Source: Pseudalkalibacillus sp045920555 (GTDB lineage Bacteria > Bacillota > Bacilli > Bacillales > Fictibacillaceae). Taken from it: DNA of 64,000 bases. Shown here in pieces: positions 26,256 to 34,876 of the stretch. The stretch covers positions 4,464,001-4,528,000 of the forward strand of contig NZ_CP174509.1 in the NCBI RefSeq assembly GCF_045920555.1. Direction: 5' to 3'. The stretch's first letter is position 1. Every line of letters begins with the position of its first letter. The position numbers and the translations under genes were made by a program. The notes below the pieces were generated by a model. The model was given only the letters and a program-made list of their open reading frames with translations. It searched no databases and was not told where the DNA came from.

Positions 26256-26305
26256 GTTATATACACGTATATCTTCTTATTACAATGTTTCTTGATTGTT
26301 GTTCA

Positions 26306-26461
26306 TTAAGACTTATTGACTTTACCCGTAAATTCGTTGAGCATTTGTTGGCTTTCCTTGTACTCCTGCTCTCTCTTACGCTCGATTTTTAGACGTTTTT
26401 CTAGACTACGATCATATTCTGCATAGCCTATACCATGTGCCTGATGCATGGCTTTTTCCAT
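26306..26461 (-). CDS. Small charged helical protein, possibly truncated
   Basis: A 51-codon frame, MEKAMHQAHGIGYAEYDRSL then a highly charged helix KRLKIERKREQEYKESQQML. Codon use and composition look protein-like. The ATG at 26461 has no good ribosome site. Upstream, another frame reads HYPPY, stop, HEPYW, stop, which looks like the aromatic N-terminus of the same kind of protein. So the gene may be a pseudogene with a shifted or interrupted 5' end. I do not recognise the family. It is too short for ordinary gene calling. Confidence 0.4.
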   Translation of the reverse strand: MEKAMHQAHGIGYAEYDRSLEKRLKIERKREQEYKESQQMLNEFTGKVNKS

Positions 26462-26695
26462 TTCACCAGTATGGTTCGTGTCAATAGGGTGGATAATGAA
26501 TCAATCCTTTCAAGTTTTATAAAATTTCACTACACTCTATACCCTATCAATATGAAGCTAAAACGCCAAATATGATATAGAATGATTATTACTCTTATGC
26601 CACTTTAAACTGTGATGGGGTTATATTAGGGGCTATATTTATATATATCCACTTCATATATCCCATTTTCTCGATATTCTGAGGAATCTGACTTT

Positions 26696-27079
26696 TTAGT
26701 GCTTCATTTGTTTCAAATCGGTCATCGCTTCCTGGACAAGTGTGACAGACTGGCTCATAGCTGCACCGCCACCGAAAGCTGCACATACACCAACTGTTTC
26801 TAAAATTTCTTGTTCAGAACAGCCTTGATCAAGACATCCTTTTGTATGATAGATGATGCAATATTCATCCTGGGAGTAGATACTGATTCCTAGCGCTATC
26901 AATTGCTTTTCTTTTTTTCCCAGCTTCCCTGCTTTGAAACAGGATTCAGTAAAAGCATTGTACTTTCTTGCGAGGTCTGGCATCTTTTCAGTGAAGATTC
27001 CTAAACCATGTTTGTAATCCATTAAAGCCGCTTCTGTAGGGCTTCCTGGTTGTCCTTGTTGTATTTCATTCTGATTCAC
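26696..27079 (-). CDS. yurZ: Carboxymuconolactone decarboxylase-family protein (YurZ-like)
   Basis: About 127 residues of the AhpD/CMD fold. The active-type segment KEKQLIALGISIYSQDEYCIIYHTKGCLDQGCSEQEILETVGV contains Cys residues in the ExxC...H arrangement of the family, though the spacing is CxxxH rather than a thiol pair CxxC. The GTG at 27079 lies eight bases from GAGGAG; the upstream GTG at 27088 overlaps that site. Its place between the suf and met operons matches B. subtilis yurZ. Peroxide or thiol redox roles are known for AhpD relatives but are not shown here. Confidence 0.85.
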   Translation of the reverse strand: MNQNEIQQGQPGSPTEAALMDYKHGLGIFTEKMPDLARKYNAFTESCFKAGKLGKKEKQLIALGISIYSQDEYCIIYHTKGCLDQGCSEQEILETVGVCAAFGGGAAMSQSVTLVQEAMTDLKQMKH

Positions 27080-27192
27080 TTTGATCACTCCTCATACGAT
27101 AAAATCATCATTAGTTAGTATGATTCTTCTGTCAGAAAGATATCCGCGAGAAATAATCTCCAGATGAAGGCTTTTTTAATAATGTCATGAAA

Positions 27193-27296
27193 CACTTTCA
27201 CACTGTTTTTCGCATTCAAAGTGTCTTATGAAGCTTTTATGGAGCACTTACTTCCTGTTTTTCAAGCGCGAAGTGTCTCATAAAGCTTTTATGAAG
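27193..27296. repeat. Two near-tandem 52-bp units
   Basis: Units 27193-27244 and 27245-27296 are exactly adjacent and share CACTT..., CTGTTTTTC, AAGTGTCT.AT.AAGCTTTTATG. Each contains an imperfect palindrome centred on AAGCTT. Related units lie at 62994-63045 and onward. Confidence 0.7.
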
Positions 27297-27415
27297 TACT
27301 AAGCTTAAGCTGAAACCTCAAACTCAATTTCGCGTTTGAAGGTCTCACAAACCAAACGAAGTGTTGTCTTGTAATCATATCTGAACTCGGGCAATCGAAG
27401 TGGTTAACATCATAT

Positions 27416-27450
27416 AAAAAGAGTGCCGATAAAGTCAGCACTCTTTTTTA
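27416..27450 (-). terminator. Terminator of metNIQ
   Basis: Arms GAGTGC and GCACTC flanked by A and T runs on both sides, five bases beyond the metQ stop. Confidence 0.75.
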
Positions 27451-27455
27451 GGAAA

Positions 27456-28277
27456 TTATTCTTTTACAGGAACGACTGCACCATTGTATTCTTCATTGAT
27501 GAAGTCTTGGATTTCTTTAGATTGAAGTACTTCAACAAGTGTTTTGATCGCCTCGTCGTCTTTGTGTCCTTTATTGACGGCTACGATGTTCACATATTCA
27601 GAATCGGAGCCCTCAAGAGCGATGGCATCCTTCTGTGGATCTAGACCTGCATCGATCGCATAGTTGGTATTAATGACAACAGCTTCCCCTTCACCGTTTT
27701 TATAGATTTTCGGAAGCAACCCGGCTTCTACATCTGTCTTGAACTTGATGTTTTTCGGGTTCTCCGCGATATCTTTAACAGTAGCATCGGTTTTGGCTAC
27801 GTCTTCCTTCAATTTGATCAGACCTTCTTTTTCAAGCAAGCTTAGAATACGGCCGTGTTCACCGACAGAGTTACTCATGATGACAGTGCCGCCCTCAGGT
27901 AGTTCATCCAAGCTTTTATAATCTTGGGAATAGACTCCCATTGGTTCAATGTGGACGCCACCGGCATTTTCAAAATCGTAGCTCTTGTTGTCTTCCATTT
28001 GGGATTCCATGTACGGTACGTGTTGGAAGAAGTTCGCATCTAATTCTCCTGCAGCAAGCATTTTGTTAGGTGTTACGTAGTCCTGGAGCTTTTCAATTTC
28101 CAGTTTGATCCCTTTTTCCTCAAGTAACGGCTGTGCTTCTTCCAAGATTTCAGCATGTGGAACGTTCGAAGCTCCCACCACAAGTTCCTTCTCATCTCCG
28201 CCTGAACCGCCATTACCGCAAGCTGCGAGTACAGAAATGATGAAGACAGTTGTTAAAAGTGTAATGATTTTTTTCAT
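27456..28277 (-). CDS. metQ: Methionine-binding lipoprotein MetQ
   Basis: A 273-residue NlpA-family substrate-binding lipoprotein. The signal peptide ends in the lipobox LAAC with Cys20 as lipidation site. The mature part has ELVVGASNVPHAEILEEAQPLLEEKGI and YVTPNKMLAAGELDANFFQHVPYM, the family signature, and the ending QSKEIQDFINEEYNGAVVPV. It delivers D/L-methionine or related compounds to MetI/MetN. Last gene of metNIQ, nineteen bases after metI, under the upstream SAM-I riboswitch. Confidence 0.95.
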   Translation of the reverse strand: MKKIITLLTTVFIISVLAACGNGGSGGDEKELVVGASNVPHAEILEEAQPLLEEKGIKLEIEKLQDYVTPNKMLAAGELDANFFQHVPYMESQMEDNKSYDFENAGGVHIEPMGVYSQDYKSLDELPEGGTVIMSNSVGEHGRILSLLEKEGLIKLKEDVAKTDATVKDIAENPKNIKFKTDVEAGLLPKIYKNGEGEAVVINTNYAIDAGLDPQKDAIALEGSDSEYVNIVAVNKGHKDDEAIKTLVEVLQSKEIQDFINEEYNGAVVPVKE

Positions 28278-28295
28278 GATGTATTCCCTCCATGT

Positions 28296-28964
28296 TTATC
28301 GTTTATCTGTTTTTTGTGTTAAGAAATCGCCTATCCACTGGATTATAAAGACAATGATTAAAATGATCACGGTTGCGACGAACGTCACGTCATTCTGGTA
28401 TCTCTGGAATCCATCCAGGTAAGCCAGGGTTCCCAACCCACCAGCTCCGACTACACCAGCCATTGCGATATACGAAATTAGCGCAATGGCTGTAACAGTA
28501 ATCCCGGAGATCAAGGCTGGCAATGATTCAGGTAAAAGGACTTTATAGATGATTTGTGCATCTGTAGCCCCCATTGATTTCGCTGCTTCAATGACACCTT
28601 TGTCGATTTCTCGCAGTGCTATCTCGACCATTCTTGCATAGAATGGGGCTGCCCCGATAATCAGTGCTGGCAATGCTGCATTTGCCCCAAGCATCGTTCC
28701 TACCAGCCAGGTTGTAAAAGGCACTAAAAGAATGATCAAAATGATGAACGGAATCGATCTGAAAATATTCACGACTGCAGCAATCACCAATTGGATCGGC
28801 CTATTCTGCCACAGGTTGCCTCTTTCAGTAAGGAACAATAATAAACCTAATATGATTCCAAGCAGGAAGGTTGCACTTACCGAAATCCCTGTCATATACA
28901 GTGTTTCAAGTGTCGCTTCCCACATATCTTCCCAATCCACGTTAGGAAACAGTGTTATCAACAT
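28296..28964 (-). CDS. metI: Methionine ABC transporter permease MetI (MetP)
   Basis: A 222-residue permease with five transmembrane helices and the MetI-type coupling loop MVEIALREIDKGVIEAAKSMGATDAQIIYKVLLPESLPALISG (EAA motif). It pairs as a dimer with MetN. The ATG at 28964 overlaps the end of metN by 23 bases, with GAGGTGA at six bases inside the metN coding sequence. Confidence 0.95.
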   Translation of the reverse strand: MLITLFPNVDWEDMWEATLETLYMTGISVSATFLLGIILGLLLFLTERGNLWQNRPIQLVIAAVVNIFRSIPFIILIILLVPFTTWLVGTMLGANAALPALIIGAAPFYARMVEIALREIDKGVIEAAKSMGATDAQIIYKVLLPESLPALISGITVTAIALISYIAMAGVVGAGGLGTLAYLDGFQRYQNDVTFVATVIILIIVFIIQWIGDFLTQKTDKR

Positions 28965-29982
28965 TTGTGATCACCTCGACTTCCACTTCCTGCTGTTGAA
29001 TATGATAGATGGTTTCTTTTACAGTCTCAGGCTGACCATCAATTTGCACGAACAGTGTTCCGTATGCCCCATCTCTTGTTTGAGAAATCTTTCCCTGGAG
29101 AATATTGACGTTGACCTCAAACTTTCTGATCAGATCACTTATGAGTGGGCGTTCAGCTGTTCCACCTACAAAAGTCAGTTTGACGATTTGAGAGTTATCA
29201 CCTTTTTGTATAAGGTGTTGAATCGTCTCCTCTGTTTCCTCAGGCTCTGTAACTTGTTTTACAAAATCCTGCGTAATTGTCTGCTTCGGTGTTTTGAACA
29301 CCTCAAGAACAGGTCCTTCTTCGACAACTCGTCCATCTTCCATCACTGCTACCCGGTTACAGATCTTTCGGATGACATGCATTTCATGCGTAATCAGTAC
29401 GATTGTCAATCCGAGCTTTTGATTGATGTCTACAAGAAGATTCAAAATGGAATCTGTGGTTTTCGGATCCAGAGCTGAAGTTGCTTCATCACAGAGCAAG
29501 ACATCTGGATTATTAGCAAGGGCTCTTGCTATCCCTACACGTTGCTTTTGCCCTCCACTCAACTGTGAGGGATAAGAATCTCCTCTTCCGGATAAGCCGA
29601 CGAGATCGATCAATTCGTTGACTCTCTTGTTCCGTTCCTCTTTTTTGACCCCTGCGATCTCCAAAGGGAAGGATATATTTTCACGTACAGTGCGAGACCA
29701 CAGTAAGTTGAAATGTTGAAAGATCATTCCAATATTTTGTCTCGCAATACGGAGCTGCTTATTATTGAAGCTTGTAAGGGGATCGCCATTTATGTCGACT
29801 GAGCCTTCAGTCGGTTTTTCCAGCATGTTCAACATTCGGATCAACGTACTCTTGCCGGCCCCGCTGTATCCGATCACACCGTATATTTCTCCCTTTTTAA
29901 TATTCAAATTGACTCCGTCGACTGCATTGACCACACCATCTTTTGTATGGAAAACTTTTTTGATATTTTTTAACGTAATCAT
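28942..29982 (-). CDS. metN: Methionine ABC transporter ATP-binding protein MetN
   Basis: A 346-residue ABC ATPase. Walker A GYSGAGKST, signature LSGGQKQRVGIARAL, Walker B VLLCDEATSALDP. Beyond residue 260 it has the C-terminal NIL/ACT-like regulatory domain (GGTAERPLISDLIRKFEVNVNILQGKI), which in MetN binds methionine and inhibits transport. First gene of the operon; the leader carries an S-box riboswitch. Confidence 0.96.
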   Translation of the reverse strand: MITLKNIKKVFHTKDGVVNAVDGVNLNIKKGEIYGVIGYSGAGKSTLIRMLNMLEKPTEGSVDINGDPLTSFNNKQLRIARQNIGMIFQHFNLLWSRTVRENISFPLEIAGVKKEERNKRVNELIDLVGLSGRGDSYPSQLSGGQKQRVGIARALANNPDVLLCDEATSALDPKTTDSILNLLVDINQKLGLTIVLITHEMHVIRKICNRVAVMEDGRVVEEGPVLEVFKTPKQTITQDFVKQVTEPEETEETIQHLIQKGDNSQIVKLTFVGGTAERPLISDLIRKFEVNVNILQGKISQTRDGAYGTLFVQIDGQPETVKETIYHIQQQEVEVEVITNVDNTVS

Positions 29983-30095
29983 GATGTTCAGCCCTTTCTG
30001 TCTCTTATCTTCTGCTAAAGTCTGTTTTCTAAATACTAAAGAAAGCGTGATGGAGCAATCTAAATATAGAAAGCTATAAATTTTCTTTAGAAACT

Positions 30096-30264
30096 AAAAA
30101 ACCTTTCTGCCCTGAAAACGAGCAGAAAGGCTGAAAAGTTCAGTCTCTCCATCTCATCTTCCAAAGCATTACACTTTGCAGGATTTGGCACCTTCGCATA
30201 ACCAAAGTCGGTTTGCTGGTTGCCGGGCTTCACAGGGCCAGTCCCTCCGCCGCTCTCGATAAGA
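30096..30264 (-). ncRNA. SAM-I (S-box) riboswitch with terminator
   Basis: The minus strand shows the S-box core in order: CTTATCGAGAGCGGCGGAGGG, then CCCGGCAACC, AAGGTGCCAAATCC and the closing GATGAGA (30264-30152). An intrinsic terminator follows, with arms CCTTTCTGC / GCAGAAAGG (30102-30130) and a T run. SAM binding stabilises termination, so metNIQ is expressed when methionine is scarce. It lies about 110 bases upstream of metN. Confidence 0.95.
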
Positions 30265-30498
30265 TTCTTTATATATCAAAAAATGTTTTACCGCTTTACT
30301 TTATTTAAACATGAATGCATTGTAGCATGGGATATTTTTAAGTGTCAATAATTAAAATAGTAATCTTCCTGCTCAAAAAGGTCACAATGTGACAAATTTG
30401 TGTCGCGGGTTAAGATATTGTTGGTAGTTACACATATCATTATGGTACGTTCAACATAGACAATCATTCGAATAAGGGATAAGGAGTTAAAAAGTCAT

Positions 30499-30924
30499 AT
30501 GGATAAAGCCATTTCCTTCAGCCTTAAGGAGTATAAAACAGAGCGTACGATTAGCCTTTCAGATTTTAAAGATAAGCCTGTGATCATCCAATTTTGGGTA
30601 GCCTGGTGTCCAGATTGCATGAGAGAGTTACCACTTCTTGACCAGTTTAATAAATCGATGAAAAACACGGAAATTGCTATATTGTCGATCAATGTAACAG
30701 GTAGGGAGGGTTCACTTGAACAGAGGGACCAATTTATCGAAAAGAGTAATATCACCGTGCCAGTTCTTCTGGATGAAGGAACCAAAATATACGATCAGTT
30801 CCGCTGCCAATCTGTACCGACTACAATTTTATTAGATAAACATCATAGGGTTCAATTCCGCTACACTGATCAAGATTCGTTTCAGGACATTTTAACCGGC
30901 ATCCCTCGACTGCTTCCTCATTAG
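30499..30924 (+). CDS. TlpA/ResA-like thioredoxin-fold protein
   Basis: A 141-residue thioredoxin-fold protein of the AhpC/TSA-TlpA type. FKDKPVIIQFWVAWCPDCMRELPLLDQF carries the redox pair Cys37-Pro-Asp-Cys40, and the cis-proline loop is SVPTTILLDK. No signal peptide or anchor is present, so it is probably cytosolic, unlike ResA. GGAGTTAAAAAGTCAT precedes the ATG. Its 3' end overlaps tail-to-tail with the yusD-like gene by 33 bases. A perfect palindrome GTCACA-A-TGTGAC lies at 30381-30393 upstream and could be an operator. Confidence 0.85.
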   Translation: MDKAISFSLKEYKTERTISLSDFKDKPVIIQFWVAWCPDCMRELPLLDQFNKSMKNTEIAILSINVTGREGSLEQRDQFIEKSNITVPVLLDEGTKIYDQFRCQSVPTTILLDKHHRVQFRYTDQDSFQDILTGIPRLLPH

Positions 30925-31245
30925 GTAGAAGATGGATTCCAGCTTTAAAATCGTTCTATAAGTAGCGTCTGTTTCAATCTTGCCTTGAGAGATCAAATCA
31001 GTTAATTTCATTTCACCTTCCACGAGGGATTTGAGTGCGTTCAATCCGCCATATATAAGAATGACTTCTTGGTCTATCTCATCTTTCATGATAACTTTAC
31101 ATGAACGCTTACGTAAATGGATGGAGACGCATTCCTCCTCATTGGAAAGGGAAACAAAATAATCATTCAATCGAAAAAAAGGGGACAAGTAAGATTGTTC
31201 TTCAAATCTTTTTGAAAAAAAATGAATAAGGCTATTGATCCGCAT
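30892..31245 (-). CDS. yusD: YusD-like (SCP2-like fold) protein
   Basis: A 117-residue protein starting at the ATG at 31245 (GGGAG at six bases). The longer frame to 31389 lacks a site. The C-terminal part NALKSLVEGEMKLTDLISQGKIETDATYRTILKLESIFYL resembles the SCP2 sterol-carrier-like helices of YusD. The location after metNIQ and before yusE fits B. subtilis yusD, though here the sigI-rsgI pair separates it from yusE. Biological role unknown. Confidence 0.7.
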   Translation of the reverse strand: MRINSLIHFFSKRFEEQSYLSPFFRLNDYFVSLSNEEECVSIHLRKRSCKVIMKDEIDQEVILIYGGLNALKSLVEGEMKLTDLISQGKIETDATYRTILKLESIFYLMRKQSRDAG

Positions 31246-31466
31246 TTTCTTCTCCCTCACTTTTAAAAAAGTTCCAAAAGATGAAGTTAGTCCAATTGTT
31301 GTCCAATTAAATAGACGGTTGTATATGTAGATAATTTCTATGGATAAACCGATTGTCCTTTTATAATCCTTCGACAGTTTCTCTCGCACTTTTCGATAAT
31401 TTCAGCTAGAAACTCACTCCAATCTCTTATATGTAAGCGTCCTGTACTTTTAATGGATACAAAAAA

Positions 31467-31501
31467 TGCCAGACTCCATCAATAATTGGGTTTGTCTGGC
31501 A
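31467..31501 (-). terminator. Terminator of sigI-rsgI
   Basis: Arms TGCCAGAC and GTCTGGCA; on the minus strand TTTTTTG follows the second arm. About 45 bases after the rsgI stop. Confidence 0.75.
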
Positions 31502-31544
31502 CTGCACCTATTCAACTATTATGTATATAAAACACTACAAAGCG

Positions 31545-32882
31545 TCATGGCCTTTTACCATGACTTTCTTTTTTATGTTTATCTTCTTGAGGATGTATTC
31601 TATTCTTTTCCGATTTTCCATTGCCATGTGATTTACCATCAGCATTGAATATGTTGATTTGCAGGCTTTCAATTAACCTTAATTCCCGGGGAGATAACTC
31701 ATCTTTATCCAATCCCTGGAGATCTAATTTAATTTTCACCTGCAAATCATCTTCATCGTCGTTATTTTTTGACGTTTTCCCTTTGTTTGAATCGCTCCGG
31801 CTTTCTTTCTCGTTTTCTTTTTCAACTTCTTTTTTAGCCGGACCTGATACCGGATTTTTCGGGTCAGTTACAGGGTCTTCTGCCAACGTAGCATTTTCTT
31901 TTTCGTTTTCTACACTTTCTAGCTTCGTGTCATCTGTAGAATCCTTATTTTCTGCCACATCTGCAGCTGCTGATCCTGGTTTTTCAGGTGTATCAGATGT
32001 CTTTTCAGGTTTATTAACGAGGCCATTGTTTGCTTTATCTGTCTTGGTATGATTGGTTTGATATAAACGGTCATCTGGTACTGTTTCCGGCAAGGCTTGC
32101 TCTTTATCTTCATCAACTTCTTCATCTTTCGCCATCATCAACTTTTTCAGTTCAGAATAAGGAGTTGAACTGACCTGTTGGATGGTGAGTGTTTTATCTT
32201 TTGCCAAAGCATCTTGAAAAACAAGGTATTTCCCCATGGATAAACCATTTTCATTCGCAACATTTCTGTTAGCTTCTGTAGTTTCCAATACGGATAGAAT
32301 AACACCTGTATTTTCGATATATTTGCTGGATTTAAGTTTCTCGATGGAATCTTCTAATCGCTTACGCATTTCAGGTGATACGTAGTCCTCATCTAAGGAT
32401 GACGCGATCAATAGATCATCATAAGTATCGAAGTATCCATATTCTTTCAGAGTTTCAAATAATGAATCAGAAAATAACAATAAAGACGCGTTTTCATAGT
32501 CAGTTGAACCATCAAGCAGGTTTTCAGCATCTTCATTCAATGCTCGAACCTTGATGACATTCAATTCCTTATCAACTGCCACTTCTATACTTGGATTGAT
32601 ATCGAAACTCACGTATGCGGCTGCCGATGCCTTATTTTGTTGGAAGGGCATTCCGCCAGCGAATAACATGAATACGATGATTGCTACTAAAGAAAGAGAG
32701 AAGGAAGGTAATAACTTCCTATTAGGCTGAAAAAACGCATCAGAAACTTCGGGTGGACATATATATTCCTGTCCAACCTCAGGCTTTTCTCCTTTTTTCA
32801 ACCGGACACGCTCGAAGCTGCCATCTTTTGTCAAAATTACAGCTTTTCGCTTGGAAACTTCCATAATCAAGCCGCGTTTCAC
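31545..32882 (-). CDS. rsgI: Anti-sigma-I factor RsgI
   Basis: A 445-residue protein. The cytosolic RsgI N-domain runs from KRGLIMEVSKRKAVILTKDG to about residue 50, one transmembrane helix spans about 57-77 (FSLSLVAIIVFMLFAGG), and the extracellular conserved core contains AYVSFDINPSIEVAVDKELNVI. The rest, from about residue 255, is a low-complexity Glu/Lys/Asp/Ser/Pro-rich tail ending in a His/Lys-rich segment. It would hold SigI until an envelope signal triggers release. GTG start at 32882 gives the family N-terminus (K/R-RG). Ten bases behind GGGAGGG and 27 bases after sigI. Confidence 0.93.
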   Translation of the reverse strand: MKRGLIMEVSKRKAVILTKDGSFERVRLKKGEKPEVGQEYICPPEVSDAFFQPNRKLLPSFSLSLVAIIVFMLFAGGMPFQQNKASAAAYVSFDINPSIEVAVDKELNVIKVRALNEDAENLLDGSTDYENASLLLFSDSLFETLKEYGYFDTYDDLLIASSLDEDYVSPEMRKRLEDSIEKLKSSKYIENTGVILSVLETTEANRNVANENGLSMGKYLVFQDALAKDKTLTIQQVSSTPYSELKKLMMAKDEEVDEDKEQALPETVPDDRLYQTNHTKTDKANNGLVNKPEKTSDTPEKPGSAAADVAENKDSTDDTKLESVENEKENATLAEDPVTDPKNPVSGPAKKEVEKENEKESRSDSNKGKTSKNNDDEDDLQVKIKLDLQGLDKDELSPRELRLIESLQINIFNADGKSHGNGKSEKNRIHPQEDKHKKESHGKRP

Positions 32883-32909
32883 TCATTGGTCCCTCCCTTC
32901 TGTAGGATG

Positions 32910-33680
32910 TCAGGAGGGCTCAATGTAAGATCTAAGCGCTGTGTACCCTCCAATATAAATCAATGCAATCGCTATTATATACTTTCGATTCCGTTCAATC
33001 GTTTTACGACTGCAAGAGACCATATTTAATAAATCTTTTATCGGGAGTTGCTTCTTCTCCGTTAAATATCCTGCCAATTTTTCGTTTTCCGCTAAAAGTT
33101 GGGCGATTTGTTTTGCATTTTCACGAGCATCAATATGCTTAGGACAGTTCTTGCTCAAGACTTTGAAAGTAATGCCATAATCTTTGAGCAGTTCTTGATA
33201 CTCTTCGATTTCATACACACGATTCTCTACTTGCAATTGCTGATCATAGTGGCTGATCGCGGCTTGCTGTTCTGCAAAGCTGTCTTCTATACGACCTTCT
33301 TCATCGGTTTCCTCAGGCTCGAGAAAAATATACCTGTTTTGTCGAGCTTCTTTACGGATAAAATCAATCACACGTCTGCGGATGACCATATCGGCGAATG
33401 TGAGAAACCTGCTGCCTTGTCCTTCTTGATATTGATTAATTGCTTCGTTGAAAGCTGTCAATCCAATACTGTATTCGTCACGAGATTGATCAATATACTG
33501 GTTACAAACTTTTGACGTCACTTTTTTGATGAATGGTTGATAATCTTCAAGCAATTCATTACGCAGGTCTTCATCACCGCGTGCAATTCTTTTCACCTTA
33601 TCTTCTATCGTAACTGTTCTGTTTGTCACTGCTTTATTGAATTTTGGTTTGATTAGTAAATTCATGTTCATTGATGTCAT
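32910..33680 (-). CDS. sigI: RNA polymerase sigma factor SigI
   Basis: A 256-residue sigma-70-family factor of the SigI type. Region 2 is recognisable in DEYSIGLTAFNEAINQYQEGQGSRFLTFADMVIRRRVIDFIRKE, and the SigI-specific C-terminal domain in LLNMVSCSRKTIERNRKYIIAIALIYIGGY. In B. subtilis SigI responds to heat and cell-wall stress and is held by RsgI. The ATG at 33680 has GAGGTG at nine bases; the GTG at 33692 is part of that site. Forms an operon with rsgI. Confidence 0.93.
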   Translation of the reverse strand: MTSMNMNLLIKPKFNKAVTNRTVTIEDKVKRIARGDEDLRNELLEDYQPFIKKVTSKVCNQYIDQSRDEYSIGLTAFNEAINQYQEGQGSRFLTFADMVIRRRVIDFIRKEARQNRYIFLEPEETDEEGRIEDSFAEQQAAISHYDQQLQVENRVYEIEEYQELLKDYGITFKVLSKNCPKHIDARENAKQIAQLLAENEKLAGYLTEKKQLPIKDLLNMVSCSRKTIERNRKYIIAIALIYIGGYTALRSYIEPS

Positions 33681-34066
33681 TATTGTATCCACCTCACTAC
33701 GGACAAGTATTTTACACTTTTTTGTTTGAGGATATCCAAACGGAATATATATAAAAAGTTAGAATTTTTTATGCAAAGGACAAGAAATCCATAACTCATT
33801 TATATCATTATTTCAGCGGTTTGGAGGATACAATTTGATAACAATGTTACAAGCTCTTTAACAATTGTAACATAATTTTATTCTGACTGAATTGACTAAA
33901 TTTTCAAACTTTTTCAAGTTTGGTGCGGTTTATTCGACAAACGTCTGCATCATTAGAGTGTAAGCGTTTTCCATGTGTTTCTTACTAGAAAAAACTTATC
34001 TCCCGCATTCAGAGATAAGTTTAGATTTGAAATATAAAAGGAAATATTATACATCAAAAATTAGTG
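33681..34066. other. Intergenic, sigI promoter side
   Basis: A 386-base AT-rich gap that should hold the sigI promoter on its left and the yusE terminator on its right. I could not identify a convincing SigI-type autoregulatory promoter by eye. Confidence 0.4.
33992..34022 (-). terminator. Terminator of the yusE-like gene
   Basis: Arms AAACTTATCTC and GAGATAAGTTT; the minus strand continues with TTTTTTC. About 45 bases beyond the stop. Confidence 0.75.
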
Positions 34067-34390
34067 TTATTTATAAAATTTTTTTATTAGATGATAAATA
34101 TGGTCCACAGAACGGAACGAATAGAGCTTCTTAACCACTTTTCCATCATCCAGAAATGCCAGGCAAGGAACGCTTTGTATCTTCAGTTGCTTCGCTGCAG
34201 CTGGCATTTGATTGATATTTCCAAATAGGATGTCTGGTTTTTCTTGAACAGGAAAAACAGCTAAGGCAACTTCTAACATTTGATTGGCTAGTTTGCATGT
34301 TCCACACAAAGGGGTGTAGAAATAAATGACCGTCCGCTCCCTTTTAAAAATACGTTCAATCAATTGATGATGGTTCACTTCTTGTATCAA
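34067..34390 (-). CDS. yusE: Thioredoxin-like protein YusE
   Basis: A 107-residue thioredoxin-fold protein. RTVIYFYTPLCGTCKLANQML holds the redox motif Cys29-Gly-Thr-Cys32, and the cis-proline loop is QSVPCLAFLDDGKVV, with an extra Cys beside the proline. Length and motif match YusE of B. subtilis. It probably reduces cytosolic disulfides of unknown partners. It stands alone, flanked by a dispersed repeat upstream. Confidence 0.85.
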   Translation of the reverse strand: MIQEVNHHQLIERIFKRERTVIYFYTPLCGTCKLANQMLEVALAVFPVQEKPDILFGNINQMPAAAKQLKIQSVPCLAFLDDGKVVKKLYSFRSVDHIYHLIKKFYK

Positions 34391-34450
34391 ATCAAGCTTT
34401 CCTTCCTTTTAGGCTCTGTTGTACCTTATCATTGATTTTTGATTTTTCGA

Positions 34451-34824
34451 ACGAAATTCAATCCCTTTCCGCGGGCTTAAGAAAAGCGGAAGCGACCACG
34501 CTTAGTCACGTAGGTCACTGGAAGACTGACGAGAAGACTGTTGCCGCCGCAGGAATTCTGAAGTGATCCAAGTGACTGGTCGCTGAGCTAGACATTACTT
34601 CTCTGAATTAGCCTAATTCAGTAAGCCTCCTCACTTGCACAGGATCTCAACACAAAAATGAAATCATTTTCGTGTCTGCGATGAGAATTCTTAGAAGCTG
34701 GCTTCGACGTTCATCAAAGGACGTGGTGTTATTTAGTCGAAGTTCATTATTATACTCGAAGATCCTTTAAAAGCGTGGGGTCTCGCCTGGCTCGCTTTTC
34801 CTGCCGGAGTTTCGCGAATTTCGC
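34451..34824. repeat. Dispersed GC-rich palindromic repeat, copy A (composite)
   Basis: Starts with CGAAATTCAATCCCTTTCCGC and ends with TCTCGCCTGGCTCGC... and TTTCGCGAATTTCGC. It carries two internal modules, one shared with copy C (AAGCGGAAGCGACCACG, GTCACGTAGGTCACTGGAA) and one shared with copy B (ACACAAAAATGAAATCATTT, GATGAGAATTCTTAGAAGC). It fills the gap between yusE and the sugar dehydrogenase-like gene and contains no gene. Confidence 0.8.
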
Positions 34825-34876
34825 TAAAAACAAATAAAGAAACCAACATTAAGCTTTAACAACGTCTTTTTTGAAA

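Noticed and set aside
27193..27296. 52-bp units considered as a CRISPR array
   Set aside because: The units are directly adjacent without unique spacers, only two are present, they vary along their length, and no cas genes are near.
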